DNA from: Lunularia cruciata
Taxonomy: Eukaryota; Streptophyta; Marchantiopsida; Lunulariales; Lunulariaceae
NCBI GenBank assembly: GCA_948567375.1
Contig: OX419761.1
Coordinates: 2,668,501-2,732,500, forward strand
Direction of reading: 5' to 3'
Length of the DNA: 64,000 nt
This document shows, piece after piece, positions 25,201 through 35,854 of the stretch (within the stretch, counting starts at the first letter, position 1; each line of letters starts with the position of its first letter). A model generated the notes under the pieces. The model saw nothing but the letters and a program-made list of their open reading frames with translations. It did no database searches and was not told the DNA's origin. The position numbers and the translations under genes are program-made.

Positions 25201-26757
25201 GAGTTCATGTGTTATTGGGGACGGATGATATTGGTGATGAATTGCTTGTTCCTTTAAACACATGGATTAACTCAATGAGTTCCTTTTGGTATGCTTCAAC
25301 AAGTCATTTGAAGTTAGCTTGGGTCTCTACAAACCTGGCGGTGGTATGCCCTTGTAGTTTGACATCTATCACCATAAGTTGGTCATTTGTATACACCTTA
25401 TGTTCCAATGTGTTAATTTGTGTCCAAAAATATCCTTCATTGTTGTATGTTGAGAGTTCTTGTTAGCTATTCATTCCAATTGGTCTAGAAATTGGATCAC
25501 CGTATGTCCAATTGATGTGAGAAACTCTATTAATTCATTTTCCAAGCTAGTTTGTTTGTTGAGGAGAATTTTTTGTTCCTTTACCTCCTTCTCTTATTGC
25601 CATTTCAAACTCATCATCAAATACAAGATACAAAGGTCCATTATTGTTTTGAGGTTCTTGTATATTGTTTCCGCCATTGTTGGTGTAGTACGAGTCTCTT
25701 TGCATTCAGTTTATAGGCTCTTAAGTTTGTCATCTTGTGCTTGCAATCCATCCTCATATTTCTCTTGTTGGTGAAAAACCTCAAGACTATTTTTGTTGAC
25801 TTTGACCTTTGATTGGATAAGCAGAGTTTAAGAGTGCTTGTGTCATTGATGTTTGTTGTTTTGGAATTTCTCTAATTCCTTATCCTTCTCTACAATTTGA
25901 GCCATTGCTTTATTTACTTTGTTACGGAGAAGGGCACTCACTTGGACCATTGATTGAGCCATTTTATGGAGGTGTCGGACCATCACCATTGGTTCGTTGA
26001 TCATTGTATCTAGTTCTTTGTAAAATAGCAAGAGCTCTTCCAAGGCCTCCATCATTAATATTACAATATTCACCATATAGACTATCATTAACCATACAAT
26101 GTGCTTTGCTTTGCTTTCTATTTGTTGTCTATTTTTATTTCTATTTTAGGAAGGATTTGGTTGTAGTCATTCTTGCCTATTGGTCTGGGCCAATATTGGT
26201 TGCATTGGTTTGTCCTCTATGTTGGCCAAGTGTGTGTCATTTTCTCCCTCTACCCTCATCTCCACTGGTTGTTATTCACTTGGCGGCTCTTCTACCGGTG
26301 TGGAGATTGATTTGTTTCTTAGAAATGTTTATAGGCTTGGGTGGCATTCAAAGCTTGTTGCATTAGGCCCTTCTTGCCTCATATTTTTCTCCTTGGTTGG
26401 TGCTTCCGCCTCCTCTTTTTGTGTTCCTAAAACAAAGTTGATGAATGCTAAGGTTTGTGTTGGAGTGCATCTCAACTTGGCTATAGGTGTACCTTCATCT
26501 TCCTCCTTTGGCTCTTTCCCCTTTAATGAGAAGAACTTCACAATCTTATCAACTTCAGACAATGATAATTGGGCCTTGTCATTGCTGGCACTACTTATAC
26601 CTGGCAACAAGATCAGAGTGAAGGAGTCATCACTTCCCACTCCCTTGTTGTCTATCTCTATCCTACTCATTTGGGGGTAGGATTACTCAACTTCATTCCT
26701 TTCTCCTAGTTGCCCATCATTGCCAAGGATGTCTCAACTTCTATTGTTGCTGGATGA
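25200..26757 (-). pseudogene. CCO-family ORF relic, C-terminal coiled-coil half
   Basis: Minus strand. 26670-26329 encodes an acidic, low-complexity stretch (VDKIVKFFSLKGKEPKEEDE). 26088-25843 encodes a heptad-like coiled coil (MVQVSALLRNKVNKAMAQIV). Weaker remnants continue to about 25200. The N-terminal half is at 33759-35208, beyond the copia element that split it. The order N-terminal globular part, acidic part, coiled coil is the same as in the two ORFs at 38025-44184. Function unknown. Confidence 0.5.
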
Positions 26758-27089
26758 TGTTAGAATTAACTGTTAGGCCTTGGGTTAGTTGCTGATTTGT
26801 GAGTTCATGGATGGGGTGGACTTGAAGAATATTAAGGCTCTTACCTTTAGATGCATAGTGATGGCGGTGAGCCTACGGGTTAGTAAAGATTTCTTGATGC
26901 TTTCCCATGGACTTAGCCTCACATAGAGGTGAGCCACATAAGAAAAGAAAATCCTCACAGAGCGGTGAACCACATAAGACAAGAAAATCCTCACATAGAG
27001 GTGAACCATGTACTTTTATGTAATTTATGAATTACTAGAGATATGCTTGATGTGTGAATGTTGCTGTCATTCTCATCTGATTCTTGACA
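26758..27089 (+). repeat. Copia 5' LTR with triplicated 36 bp unit
   Basis: Starts TGTTAG and ends ACA. About 332 bp, longer than the 3' LTR (259 bp). A unit starting CCTCACA and containing GAGGTGAGCCACATAAG occurs three times (about 26919-27015), where the 3' LTR has one. Confidence 0.9.
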
Positions 27090-27090
27090 A

Positions 27091-27103
27091 TTGGTCTCAG
27101 AGC
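27091..27103 (+). other. Copia primer-binding site
   Basis: TTGGTCTCAGAGC directly follows the 5' LTR. It differs by one base from TGGTATCAGAGC, the usual complement to the 3' end of initiator tRNA-Met that primes minus-strand cDNA. Confidence 0.85.
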
Positions 27104-27439
27104 AAGTAACAAGAGAGGAGATTTTTTGCTGTTAAGGTTACATCAGAGAGTAATCAAAGGAAATCAAGGACAACACTTGGTGTAAGGAGAGCCACAAGAA
27201 TTGAAGACAAAGAGGACTTGCACCACCTATCAGTTTCTATTGCAAAGAAAAGGAAGTGAACGCTAGGAACAACAGCAGGGAAAGGATGTGAATGTCAAAA
27301 AAAAGAAGGGGATTGAATGTAGCATAGTTCTCATGGTGTACTTGGCCACCTCCTCAAGTGCTAGTGTTAGTACATCAAGACCGAGAAGAATCATGGGCTT
27401 CAAGAAAATGCCTTTGAGGATGATCTGTTGGAGGAAACC

Positions 27440-27590
27440 AAAGAATTGCTGATTATGGAGGAGAAAAGCCTTCTTCTTGCCAAAGTCAAAGTCCTTTGGC
27501 TTGTAGTGGATGAGATTGGGTTTGGAGAATCCACCAGCCTTGGCACAAGCCCTGGCAATACTGTCATAAGTAACATATCTGGATTGTAAG
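27440..27590 (-). pseudogene. Captured gene fragment similar to CSP41B (chloroplast stem-loop-binding protein)
   Basis: The minus strand (27580-27464) encodes RYVTYDSIARACAKAGGF followed by an HYKPKDFDFGKKKAF segment. This matches the C-terminal third of plant CSP41B (pattern YVTF-D-AKACAKAGGF then HYNPKEFDFGKKKAF), an SDR-fold RNA-binding protein of plastid ribosome and RNA metabolism. The match fades after QQFF (27440). Just upstream on the minus strand the sequence ends CAATCCAG, which could be an intron 3' splice end and would imply capture of genomic DNA. It lies antisense to the copia element between primer-binding site and gag. No complete CSP41 gene is nearby, so this is a fragment. 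Confidence 0.75.
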
Positions 27591-28485
27591 TACATAGTAA
27601 CCCCAGTCACCGGTCACAACCTTTGAACCCACTCCTTGGTTGTGGCTAGCACAAAGTCACCCTCTGGAGAATTAAAATGCAGCTCTCAAGAACCAGATCC
27701 TCTTATTTCTAACCGCACAAGAAAATAAAAAATAAGATTGTTTCAATTCTTTGTAGTCCAAAATCAATTTTGCAAGTCTTCTCCTTCTTCTCCTTTCATT
27801 GTGAAGTAGCATTAATAATAGTTGTTGTTGCGGTAGGAATAGCACAGATAGTTGTTACTCAATCTATTGGGATGGAATTTAGACTTGAGAGGGAGAAGAG
27901 ACATCATACGAGCTACAGTTCCCTAGCTTGATATCACATGGAGAGATCATCTAATTTGTGGTACTAGTGCATAAGAGTGTCTTGTCGGTTGGTGGCAAAA
28001 AAGTGTGCGTAATTTTTTCAAAAAGAATTTGTAGTGTAGCAAAAGAGGATGTGCATATCTTCTATTGTGATTGTCTAGAGGTGATTTGTTGAGGTGGATT
28101 CACCATCATACGTGGAATAGAAATACCACAAGCCATTTGGAAGTGCAAAGGCTGAGAGGAGATCTCTCTATTTGTTGGTGATCTATTAGTCATTCAAGAT
28201 GAGAGTGTTTTAAGCTTCTAGTGCTCAGAGGCTAAAGGGTCAAGCTTGTGGAAGTGCCCAAGAGGTTGATAGAATGCAGACCGCTGAAAGACTTGGACAG
28301 ATTGATAGAGACTACTACAGATCTTGCTACTTCTCCCTTAGTGTAACTGTATGGAGTTTAGCAATGTAGCTAGTAAGGCTAACAAAGTAGAGAATAAGCC
28401 AAATTAGCCTAGAATATTCCAGAAGCATCTAAGAAGCTTCTTGGGAAGCTTCCCGACTAGTTAACTTGCACCCCAAGTAGGTAGC

Positions 28486-28512
28486 TTCTAGAAGGAAGCT
28501 TCTAGAAGCTTC
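28486..28512 (+). promoter_or_regulatory. Heat-shock-element-like array in Gyp-B U3
   Basis: GAAGCTTCTAGAAGCTTC at 28495-28512 is four perfectly phased alternating GAA/TTC pentamers (nGAAnnTTCnnGAAnnTTCn), the consensus for trimeric heat shock factor. TTCTAGAA at 28486-28493 extends it. Gapped versions follow at 28552-28562 and 28600-28625. Binding and heat induction are inferred. Confidence 0.6.
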
Positions 28513-28642
28513 TAACTAGCTTAGCTTGCACGCCAAGTAGGTGGCTTCTAGAAGGAAGCTTCCTAGTTAACTTGGCTTGCACTCTAAGAAAGTGGCTCAA
28601 GGAAGCTTCTTGAGAAGCTTCTCAAGGGCCTTGTATGCTACC

Positions 28643-28650
28643 TATAAATA
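28643..28650 (+). promoter_or_regulatory. TATA box of Gyp-B LTR
   Basis: TATAAATA within CCTATAAATACC, about 130 bp downstream of the phased GAA/TTC array and 20-40 bp downstream of the last gapped array. It is conserved in the other three Gyp-B LTRs. Confidence 0.75.
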
Positions 28651-29124
28651 CCAAAGCCAAAGATCATGCTAGGCATTTGGAGTTTTCCCTCATTCAAGTG
28701 TCCCAATGTGAGTTTCCATTCTCCTATTTCTCTCCTCAGATTCGGTCTTTTACACTTAGTCTCTTGATATCTCCATGTAGGTCTTGAGACTCTTCCCTTA
28801 ATTGTTAGTTGTTAGCTATTAGCTCCAACAATTGGTATTGCTGCAAAAAAGGTGACCATGCATTTATCTCTCCTGGTCTTGGAGATTCTTTGAAGGGGTT
28901 AGAAACACGAGAGTTTTTTGGTGTGACTCCAAGATTTTAACCCCTAATTTCAATTCATAACTTTTGACTCAAGACTCAGATGAATGATTTGTTTAGTGAC
29001 TTAGAAAGCTTATCTTTAGGGTTACATGTTAAGACAACTAGTTGGTGATGTTGAGTACTTGTAGAAGCTGCTGTAAAATGATTTCCATCTTACAATCCAC
29101 TCCCTTGAGTATCAAGGTTTTAAC

Positions 29125-30060
29125 ATGGAAGGTTTACAGACTCAAGAGGAGTCTCCAAGTACAACTATAGCCTTAATAGTACTAGTGGAGCAGAAGAAAG
29201 TCAAGATGGGTACTTTGAAGCTTGGTGGACCCAAGTTTGATGTGGTGGTGTTTGATGGCCGCATGGATTACTTGCTGTGGGAATGGTAGGTGAAAGGAGT
29301 GTTGAGGGCAACTAGTTTGGGTAAGCTCTTGAGGGAGAAAATTGAGGACGTGACACCTAGTGATTGGGATGATATGCAAGAGCAAGCCATGGATACTATT
29401 TTTCTCTACCTTCAGCACCATGTGATCAAGCAAGTGGAGGAGCATTATAATTGTACCTCATTTTTTGATGCACTTCAGAGCAAGTATGATCAGAATGAAT
29501 TGTCAAACACATTATACACCAATCTCAAACTAATCACATTCAAGATGAAACCAAGGACCAACATCAAAGACCATGTGGATGCATTTTGTGACCTAGTGGT
29601 AGGACTTGACAAACTTTGGAGAAGACTTGAATGAGGAGCGGAAGGTGCTGCAGTTGGTGGGTTCCTTACCACCATCCTATCAATCATTTTCATGAGTTTT
29701 GTTGTACCATGAGAAGAAGACTATTACCTTTGAAGAGGTGACAACAACTCTACTTATGGATGACCTGCCAAATTTTTTTTTGTTGCAACCTTGGTGTCAT
29801 CTTCTACTCTGTGCAATGCCTTGGTTGTCCAACATGGAAGACCTCAGTGGAGGACTAATGATGGTGATAAGGGGAAAAGTGAGGCCATGTCCATATATAA
29901 GTCTAGAGGCAAGTACAAGGAGAGAAAACAAGTGAATTTTTGGGGATGTGGCAAAGTAGGCCATGTGAAGAAGGAGTGTAAGGTTAAGGGCACAGGAAAG
30001 GTAGATGAAGGCTCTTCAATAAACATAGTTTATGCGGATACTGATCTGTTGGATGATTAG
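29125..30060 (+). pseudogene. Copia gag, with stop and frameshift
   Basis: The start ATG is at 29125 (MEGLQTQEE). The frame is interrupted by a TAG after LLWEW (about 29291) and continues as VKGVLRATSLGKLLREKIED, a UBN2-type copia gag domain forming the particle shell. After a frame break near 29634 the zinc-knuckle part lies at about 29935-29980: WGCGKVGHVKKEC. The first cysteine of the CCHC motif is Phe. The element overall is the sole copia copy in the window. Confidence 0.85.
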
Positions 30061-31400
30061 TACGATTTGTGATATTGTGGGTATGCCTTTTGTGCCTCAT
30101 CTCCTAGTAGGGATGATGAGTGGATTCTAGATTGTGCTTGCTTGTACCATATATGCTATATCAAGGAGTTATTCCATTTACTTTGAGCATTGAATGGTTC
30201 AGTTTTGATGTAGAATGATCAATCCTGTCAAATTGAGGATATTGGATCCGTAAGGATTCAAATGTTTGATGGAACTGTGCGTAAGCTGAATTATGTTTGG
30301 TTCATACTTGACATGAAGAAGAACCTGATTTCCCTTGGAGTATTCCATGCCAAAAGTCATCAATGGAGTGTTGGTGATGGGGTACCTTGAGTCACTTATG
30401 GTGGTAAGGTTATCTTGCAAGGTAACTTTTGAAAGAATCTATTTGTATTGGAAGGCACTATAGTGTGTGGAGAAGCCAATGTAACCAGGTCTTAGGATGA
30501 GATGGAAGCTATGTGGCATTCATGGCTAGGTCATTTGAGTGAGAAGGGTTTGGCTGTCTTGAGAAGAAATGACTTGCTATCTGGCTTGAAGAATGTGAAG
30601 TTGGATTTTTGTGAGCATTGTATCTTTGGAAAATAGAACCAATGTATTTTTGGGATGGGGATAATTCCAAGGGTCTAATTGAGTATGTTCATAATGATGT
30701 GTGGGGACCATCCCCTACACCTTCACACTTTGGAAAATTTTACTATGTGACATTTATTGATGATTACTCAAGATTTTTGTGGATTTATTTCATGCATCAC
30801 AAGTCTAAAGTCTTTGCCACTTTCAAGAAGTAGAAGATCCAAGTTGAGATCAAACAATGGCAGGGAGTATGTTTTTGGAGAGTTTGAGGTATATTGCAAA
30901 AAATAGGAGATAACTCACCACCTTACCACAATTTACACTTCTTAGCAAAATGGTGTTGCTGAGCGGCTCAACTGGACATTATTGGAGCATGCACGGAGTA
31001 TGTTGAGCAAATCAAAGTTGCCACATGAGTTTGTGGCAAAAGCTATCAACATAACAACATATGTGATAAATATTTCTCCATCTAGTGCAATCAACTTCAA
31101 GATGCTATATGAGTTGAGGCATTAGCGACCAACTGATTATGGTAGATTGAAGATACATTGAAGATATGGTTGTTATACATATTCACTCACATTTAAGGAG
31201 ATTAGGTCCAAGTTGGATGCTAAGTCAAAGAAATGTCTTTTTCTTGGCTATGAAAGTGGAGTGAAGGCTTATAGGCTATGGGATCCAAAAGCATGCAATG
31301 TTAGTAGGGATGTATCCTTTAATGAATCCAAATCATGTAAAGAGGGGGAGAATGATCAAGTTCCCTACACTAACAAAGTAAGTCTCCCACCCTAGATCTA
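30061..31400 (+). pseudogene. Copia protease, GAG-pre-integrase and integrase, decayed
   Basis: A protease-like WILDCACLYHIC near 30120 has Cys in place of the Ser that follows the catalytic Asp in WILDSA. The zinc-binding pre-integrase domain follows at 30515-30640 (MWHSWLGHLSEKGLAVLRR, then CEHCIFGK). The integrase core starts at 30690 (NDVWGPSPTPS, then FIDDYSRFLWIYF) with two of the catalytic acids recognisable. A stop at about 30830 and many later stops break it. 31213-31395 preserves the C-terminal KKCLFLGYESGVKAYRLWD region. Confidence 0.85.
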
Positions 31401-31664
31401 GTTGAGGGGGAGATTGATCACTTAACTGATGAGGATGAAGAAGGTGCTCCTATAGTAGAGAAAATTCTTGAGGAGCAGGAACAAGTGGAGCAAGTAGTTG
31501 TTGGTGAGAAACAATATGTGCTAGGTCAGCCTCATATTGGACTACACATGGAGATCAAGTGGAGAGTTCATCCAGGAGATCAAGTGAAGAGTTCATCCAA
31601 GAGATCATCAGGGTGTGCTAGTTGAGCTCCAAATAGATATGGTACTTGGACTGATTCAACTAAG

Positions 31665-32366
31665 TTGTTGGATGATGACTTGGCTTCTGGGGATGATGCT
31701 CATGCTTTGGTCTTGGAAGAAGATGAACCCTCAACCTACAAGGAAGCATGTTCTTTTATTGAGAAAGATGAGTGGTTTGGTTCTATGGAGAGGGAGCTGG
31801 AATCCTTGAGGAATAACAAGACTTGGGAGCTAATCAAGTTACCTAAGGATCAACAAGTGATAGACTGCAAGTGGATCTACAAGTTAAAGGAGGGTCTTAA
31901 GGAGGAATCTAACATCTACAAGGCTAGATTGGTAGCAAAGGGGTTCACTCAAGAGAAGGGGGTGGACTACAATGAGGTCTTTTCTTTTATTGCAAAGTAT
32001 TCCACTATACGTCTATTGTGTATGCTTGTTGCATTATTTAGTCTTACTTTAGATCAAATGGATGTTGTCATGGCATTTCTTGATGACCTCTTGGATGAGA
32101 GGATCTTCATAAGACAACTTGTGAGGTTTGTGAAGAAAGGCCAAAATGACAAGGTATGCAGATTGCGTAAGTCTTTGTATGGATTGAAGCAAGCACCTTG
32201 CCAATGGAACAAGAAGTTTGATGTGTTTATGCATGCTAAGGGTTTCAAGAGGAGTTTGTTTGATCCTTGTGTGTACATGAAACCAGTGAGTAATAAGACC
32301 TTTGGTTTTATTATTCTTGTGTTGTATGTGGATGACATGTTGAGAACTACCAAGGATAGATTGTGA
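31665..32366 (+). pseudogene. Copia reverse transcriptase (RVT_2), mostly open
   Basis: 233 codons with DEWFGSMERELESLRNNKTW at the N-side, KWIYKLKEGLKEESNIYKAR, the LDQMDVVMAFL catalytic region, SLYGLKQAPCQW and the second catalytic box VLYVDDML. This order is typical of Ty1/copia. The conserved fingers-palm part is uninterrupted, but the frame ends at a stop right after YVDDMLRTTKDRL, so RNase H is separated from it. Confidence 0.92.
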
Positions 32367-32578
32367 GGTGAACAAGCTCAAGGCACTCTTAAGTTCAGAA
32401 TTCAAATTGAAGGATTAGGGTTGGCCACAAGGATATTAGGCATGGAGATCAAAAGGAACTTGAGCATTAGTCAGTTGTGGTTGACACACGGTAAGTATGC
32501 TAGGAAAGTACTTGCAAGGTTCAACATGGAGAATTGTAACTAGTAAGTACTCCTCTAGCTCCTCATTTCAAGTTTTCA

Positions 32579-33300
32579 ATGGCATATTGTCCTACAAATG
32601 CTATGGAGAAAGGTTTGATGGAAAACATTCCTTTTGAGAAGGCTATTGGAAGTCTTATGTACTTGATGACTTGCACTAGACCTGATCTTGCCCTAGTTAT
32701 GGGTAAGGTGAGCAGGTATATGTTGAATCCAAGGACAGATTGGGAAGTAGTTAAGTGGATTCTCAAGTATTTGAGAGGTACACTAGATTATGGGCTCTTA
32801 TTTGATAAAAGATCAATGAATGCTACATCACTAGATGGCTATGTAGATGCTGACTATGGACAAGATCTGGACAAACAGAGGTCAACAACGGGGTATGGAC
32901 TCACACTTGGTGGTCGGTGCATTAGTTGGAGATCTACCTTGCAGAAGTATGTTGCATAGTCTACTATAAAAGTGGAGTATGTGGCAGCAGCGGAAGCAAT
33001 GAAGGATGCAATTTGGTTGGATAGACTTGTTGCTGAGATGGGGCTATTGCATGGTAATGTAATGCTTCATTGTGACAGTCAAAGTGATTTACACCTAGCC
33101 AAAAATCAGGTGATGACAATAGGTTAAGCACATAGACATCAGATACCACTTTCTTAGGCAAGCGATATCTGAGAAAATGTTTGAGCTAATCAAGATTGAT
33201 GGTAAGCTCACCTTGGCTGATGCCTTTACCAAAGTCATACCTTTAGAAAGTTTCTCTAGGCATCATGCTACCCTACAGGTTGTGCAAGTGCAGCATGAGT
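32579..33300 (+). pseudogene. Copia RNase H
   Basis: 32579-32959 encodes YPTN-like CPTNAMEKGLMENIPFEKA, GSLMYLMTCTRPDLA, RYLRGT-like KYLRGTLDYGLLF and the first RNase H acid in DGYVDADYGQDLDKQRSTTG. After a stop at 32959 the domain continues (VEYVAAAEAMKDAIWLDRL and LHCDSQSDLHLAKNQV) in the frame to about 33125. It degrades the RNA template strand. Confidence 0.85.
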
Positions 33301-33479
33301 AGGATGACCTTGCATTGCAGGTGACCTTGGCTTTTTTGGGTTACTCTATTCATGTATGGGCTATGGTTATAAGTTCTAGTTTATCCTAGTTTAACGGAGG
33401 GATCAAAAGATTGGCCATCTATCTAGATCTTCCCATGGAATGATCAATTGTTTAGCAAGGTTACTAATCCCAAGACAAG

Positions 33480-33753
33480 AGTCAAGGGGGAGTTTGTTAG
33501 GATTTCTCTTAGGCCTTGGGTTAGTTGCTGATTTGTGATTTCATGGAAGGGGTAGACTTGAAGAGTGTCAAGGCTCTCGCCTTAGATGCATAGTGATGGC
33601 AGTGAGCTTGGGGGTTACTAAAGATTTCCTTATGCTTTTCCATGGACATAGCCTCACATAGAGGTGAACCACATACTTTTGTGTAATGTATGAATTCACT
33701 AGAGATATGCTTGATGTGTGAATGTTGTTGGCACTCTCTTCTTATTCTCAACA
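33480..33753 (+). repeat. Copia polypurine tract and 3' LTR
   Basis: AGTCAAGGGGGAGTT ends at 33494 and is a typical plus-strand primer. The LTR is 33495-33753, TGTTAG...CAACA, 259 bp. It resembles the 5' LTR outside the triplicated unit, with many substitutions, which indicates an old insertion. Confidence 0.88.
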
Positions 33754-33758
33754 AATGA

Positions 33759-35208
33759 TACCTCTATTGTTGGCATTACTCTCTTGTGCTTCTTGGAAGC
33801 TTGAACCTATGGTCTGGCCCCAATCTCCTTTCATATGAAGATTGTGTTATAGGTCTCTATAATTGGTAAAAGTTTCTTGGCATTAGCAAACTCCTTGTCT
33901 GCTTTGTGGTACTTTGTAATTTCCTTGGGCAGATCATGATGCAATCCAAAAAGTATGGGGTAGTAGAAGTGGCTAGGGTATTTCTTCTTCTTCTCCTCCT
34001 TGGTTAGGAGGCTTATCCTTATATAGAAGTGCAAAAAAAAGTGAGTTGTGATTGTGGAAGTACCCTTAGCCATGTCATTCACCAACTTGTTGACACACTC
34101 TCAAAACATCCTTGCCCAACTCACAGGTTGTTGTAGTGCAAGAGCTAAAGAAGAATTGTTAGTTGAGGTTTATGTAGGTTGTCTTCTTCAATCTAAAAAA
34201 CTTCATGATGATCTTTGTGAAAACTTGTCAAACTGAGTCCATAAGATCCTTTATTTATGCTCATTTGTCAAATTTCTTCTTACAAACAAGTCATCAATAC
34301 TATCCTTCAATTCCTTTCTTGGTTGGCCATGAGGTATTTCCATATAGATATGCCAAAACAATGAGAAATCTTCTCCTAATACCCACTGCTAGTGATCTTT
34401 TGTCCACATGGTTAGACATGCTCTCAGCCTCTTGCCACTCATATCTATATTGTTGCAAATTTATACTAGTAGAGAGATGTCCAAAAGACTCCAATCCCAC
34501 AACAAGAACTCCAACTTTCAACTTTTGAGGTAATTTGACTTGCAATACAAACCCCATTCCCAAAATCTCTAGAGGTTTGCTCACTATCTCTACAAATGGC
34601 TTTTGTTTTCCATCCTTAGCAATTTATTGTGCTATCTCTAAAATATTCAGATTTTTGAATCTACTTTATAACCCACACACTCTATTACATTGTCTCTCAA
34701 ACTCATTTTGGACCTTATTGCTAAAATGATAAGACTTGTTGTAAGTAGCAATTTTTTTCCTATAACACAACAAAACCTTAATTCCAAAGCAAGAAAGTGA
34801 AAGGTGAAAATTTCTCCTTGTGGTGTGGGACACTCATTTATAGTCATGTAGAAACCAGTCCATCCTTCATATGTTTTGGTGATTGATGAGTGGGCACAAT
34901 CATGCCGTAAATACATGTTGCTTGGTATCATATGGCCAAACAATTCATTTTCATACAAGAAGCATGAATTTTGCCAATGATGCAAAATTTGGTGGCATTT
35001 CAACTGACAATGGAAGTTTGTATTGACTAGACTTTTTTTCCTTGATCTTTGTAAGGACAAAAATTCATGTCAACAAATCATTGTGGAGTTATGATTTGCA
35101 TGAGAGGAGCTTTGTAATGAGACTCTTTGTAAGAATGACCTATTGGAAAGATAACCAAGTTAAGAAACAAACATATGGTCACCATCCTCTAGAATTGGGT
35201 CATTGCCA
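33759..35208 (-). pseudogene. CCO-family ORF relic, N-terminal half
   Basis: Minus strand. 35060-34647 has an ORF with ELFGHMIPSNMYLRHDC and ECPTPQGEIFTFHFLALELR. 34085-33831 has TTHFFLHFYIRISLLTKEEK. The latter aligns with PFAAHFYFGLNLLTVEERHR of the CCO ORF at 39170-39230, in the same relative position. The rest of the gene lies at 25200-26757, across the copia insertion. Decayed by stops and shifts. Function unknown. Confidence 0.5.
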
Positions 35209-35854
35209 TGCATATATACATTGCTACATAACATACATTGTTGTAAACATCATACACTATAGAAGCACAACTCACACATAAAGCATATGTGAACTCTAAA
35301 GTGCCACAATAAAACAGTTCATTCTTCCACTTGAATCATACTCAAATTAGATATGTACTCTATCCTTCACGCAACAACCTACCAGTAATTGGCCATTGAT
35401 TACAATCAAGCCACACTCACTCTAACTAAGAGATTCCAAGTGACGCTTGTTTGCTTTTGTCACCATAGCAAAGAACTTGGTGGCTCAACATCAAAGAAGT
35501 GAGCTCTCTAGAGCTGCAATTTGAAGGTATACCCCTTTGCTTGGCATGGGTCTCCAACTCTAACCATGCCATTGATGGCACATCCAATGGTGCAAATAGT
35601 ACAAGTGATAGTGGGTCTGACCATGTGATCAATAGCAATAGCTCTAACATAAAATTAGACCACCAACAAGTAGTCCATGAGTAACTATTAAAATACCTAT
35701 GACTACCAACACTACCACTCCAACGTTCAAGCAACCTAGATTTGGTGCTACAAATATCATGATAAATGTCATAAGTATATACATCACTATCAACATCATA
35801 CACTATAAAAGTACAACTCACACATAAGATATACATGAACTCTAAAGTGCCACA
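35209..35854 (-). repeat. Gyp-A copy 2, 3' LTR
   Basis: X-M-X structure: X at 35209-35309 and 35772-35854, M between. The right X has a deletion of about 17 bp and a mutated TG. Next to the right X lies the complement of a polypurine tract. Both X copies share the private variant TGAACTC, not found in the other two LTRs. Confidence 0.75.

Larger units (their letters stand above)
28342..28754 (+). mobile_element. Gyp-B solo LTR (HSE-type LTR) inside the copia element
   Basis: 413 bp, TGTAACTG...TTTTACA, with exact 5 bp duplications CTTAG (28337-28341 and 28755-28759). It is in sense orientation on this strand. It matches Gyp-B LTRs at 13167, 55219 and 60464. It contains the best-preserved GAA/TTC array and a TATAAATA box. 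Its U3 region also has about 50-60 bp diverged tandem units marked by TTAACTTGCAC, TTAGCTTGCAC and TTGGCTTGCAC. Confidence 0.93.
26758..33753 (+). mobile_element. Ty1/copia LTR retrotransposon, full length, non-functional
   Basis: About 7.0 kb with LTRs at 26758-27089 and 33495-33753, primer-binding site, gag, protease, integrase, reverse transcriptase and RNase H in copia order (integrase before RT), and a polypurine tract before the 3' LTR. The flanks GATGA (26753-26757) and AATGA (33754-33758) are a 5 bp target duplication with one change. The 2 kb between primer-binding site and gag is unusually long. It contains a CSP41B-like fragment and a Gyp-B solo LTR. Stops in every domain make it non-autonomous. 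Confidence 0.93.

Noticed and set aside
26919-27015. CRISPR-like regular repeats
   Set aside because: Three adjacent 36 bp units lie in a plant LTR without unique spacers. This is tandem duplication.
27600-27680. Extension of the captured fragment into a sugar-nucleotide dehydratase-like segment (GDFVLATTKEW)
   Set aside because: The resemblance is about ten residues long and ends in a stop. Too short to call.
31665-32366. Copia RT frame as an intact host gene
   Set aside because: Although 233 codons are open, it is RVT_2 between copia integrase and RNase H within a dated LTR pair.
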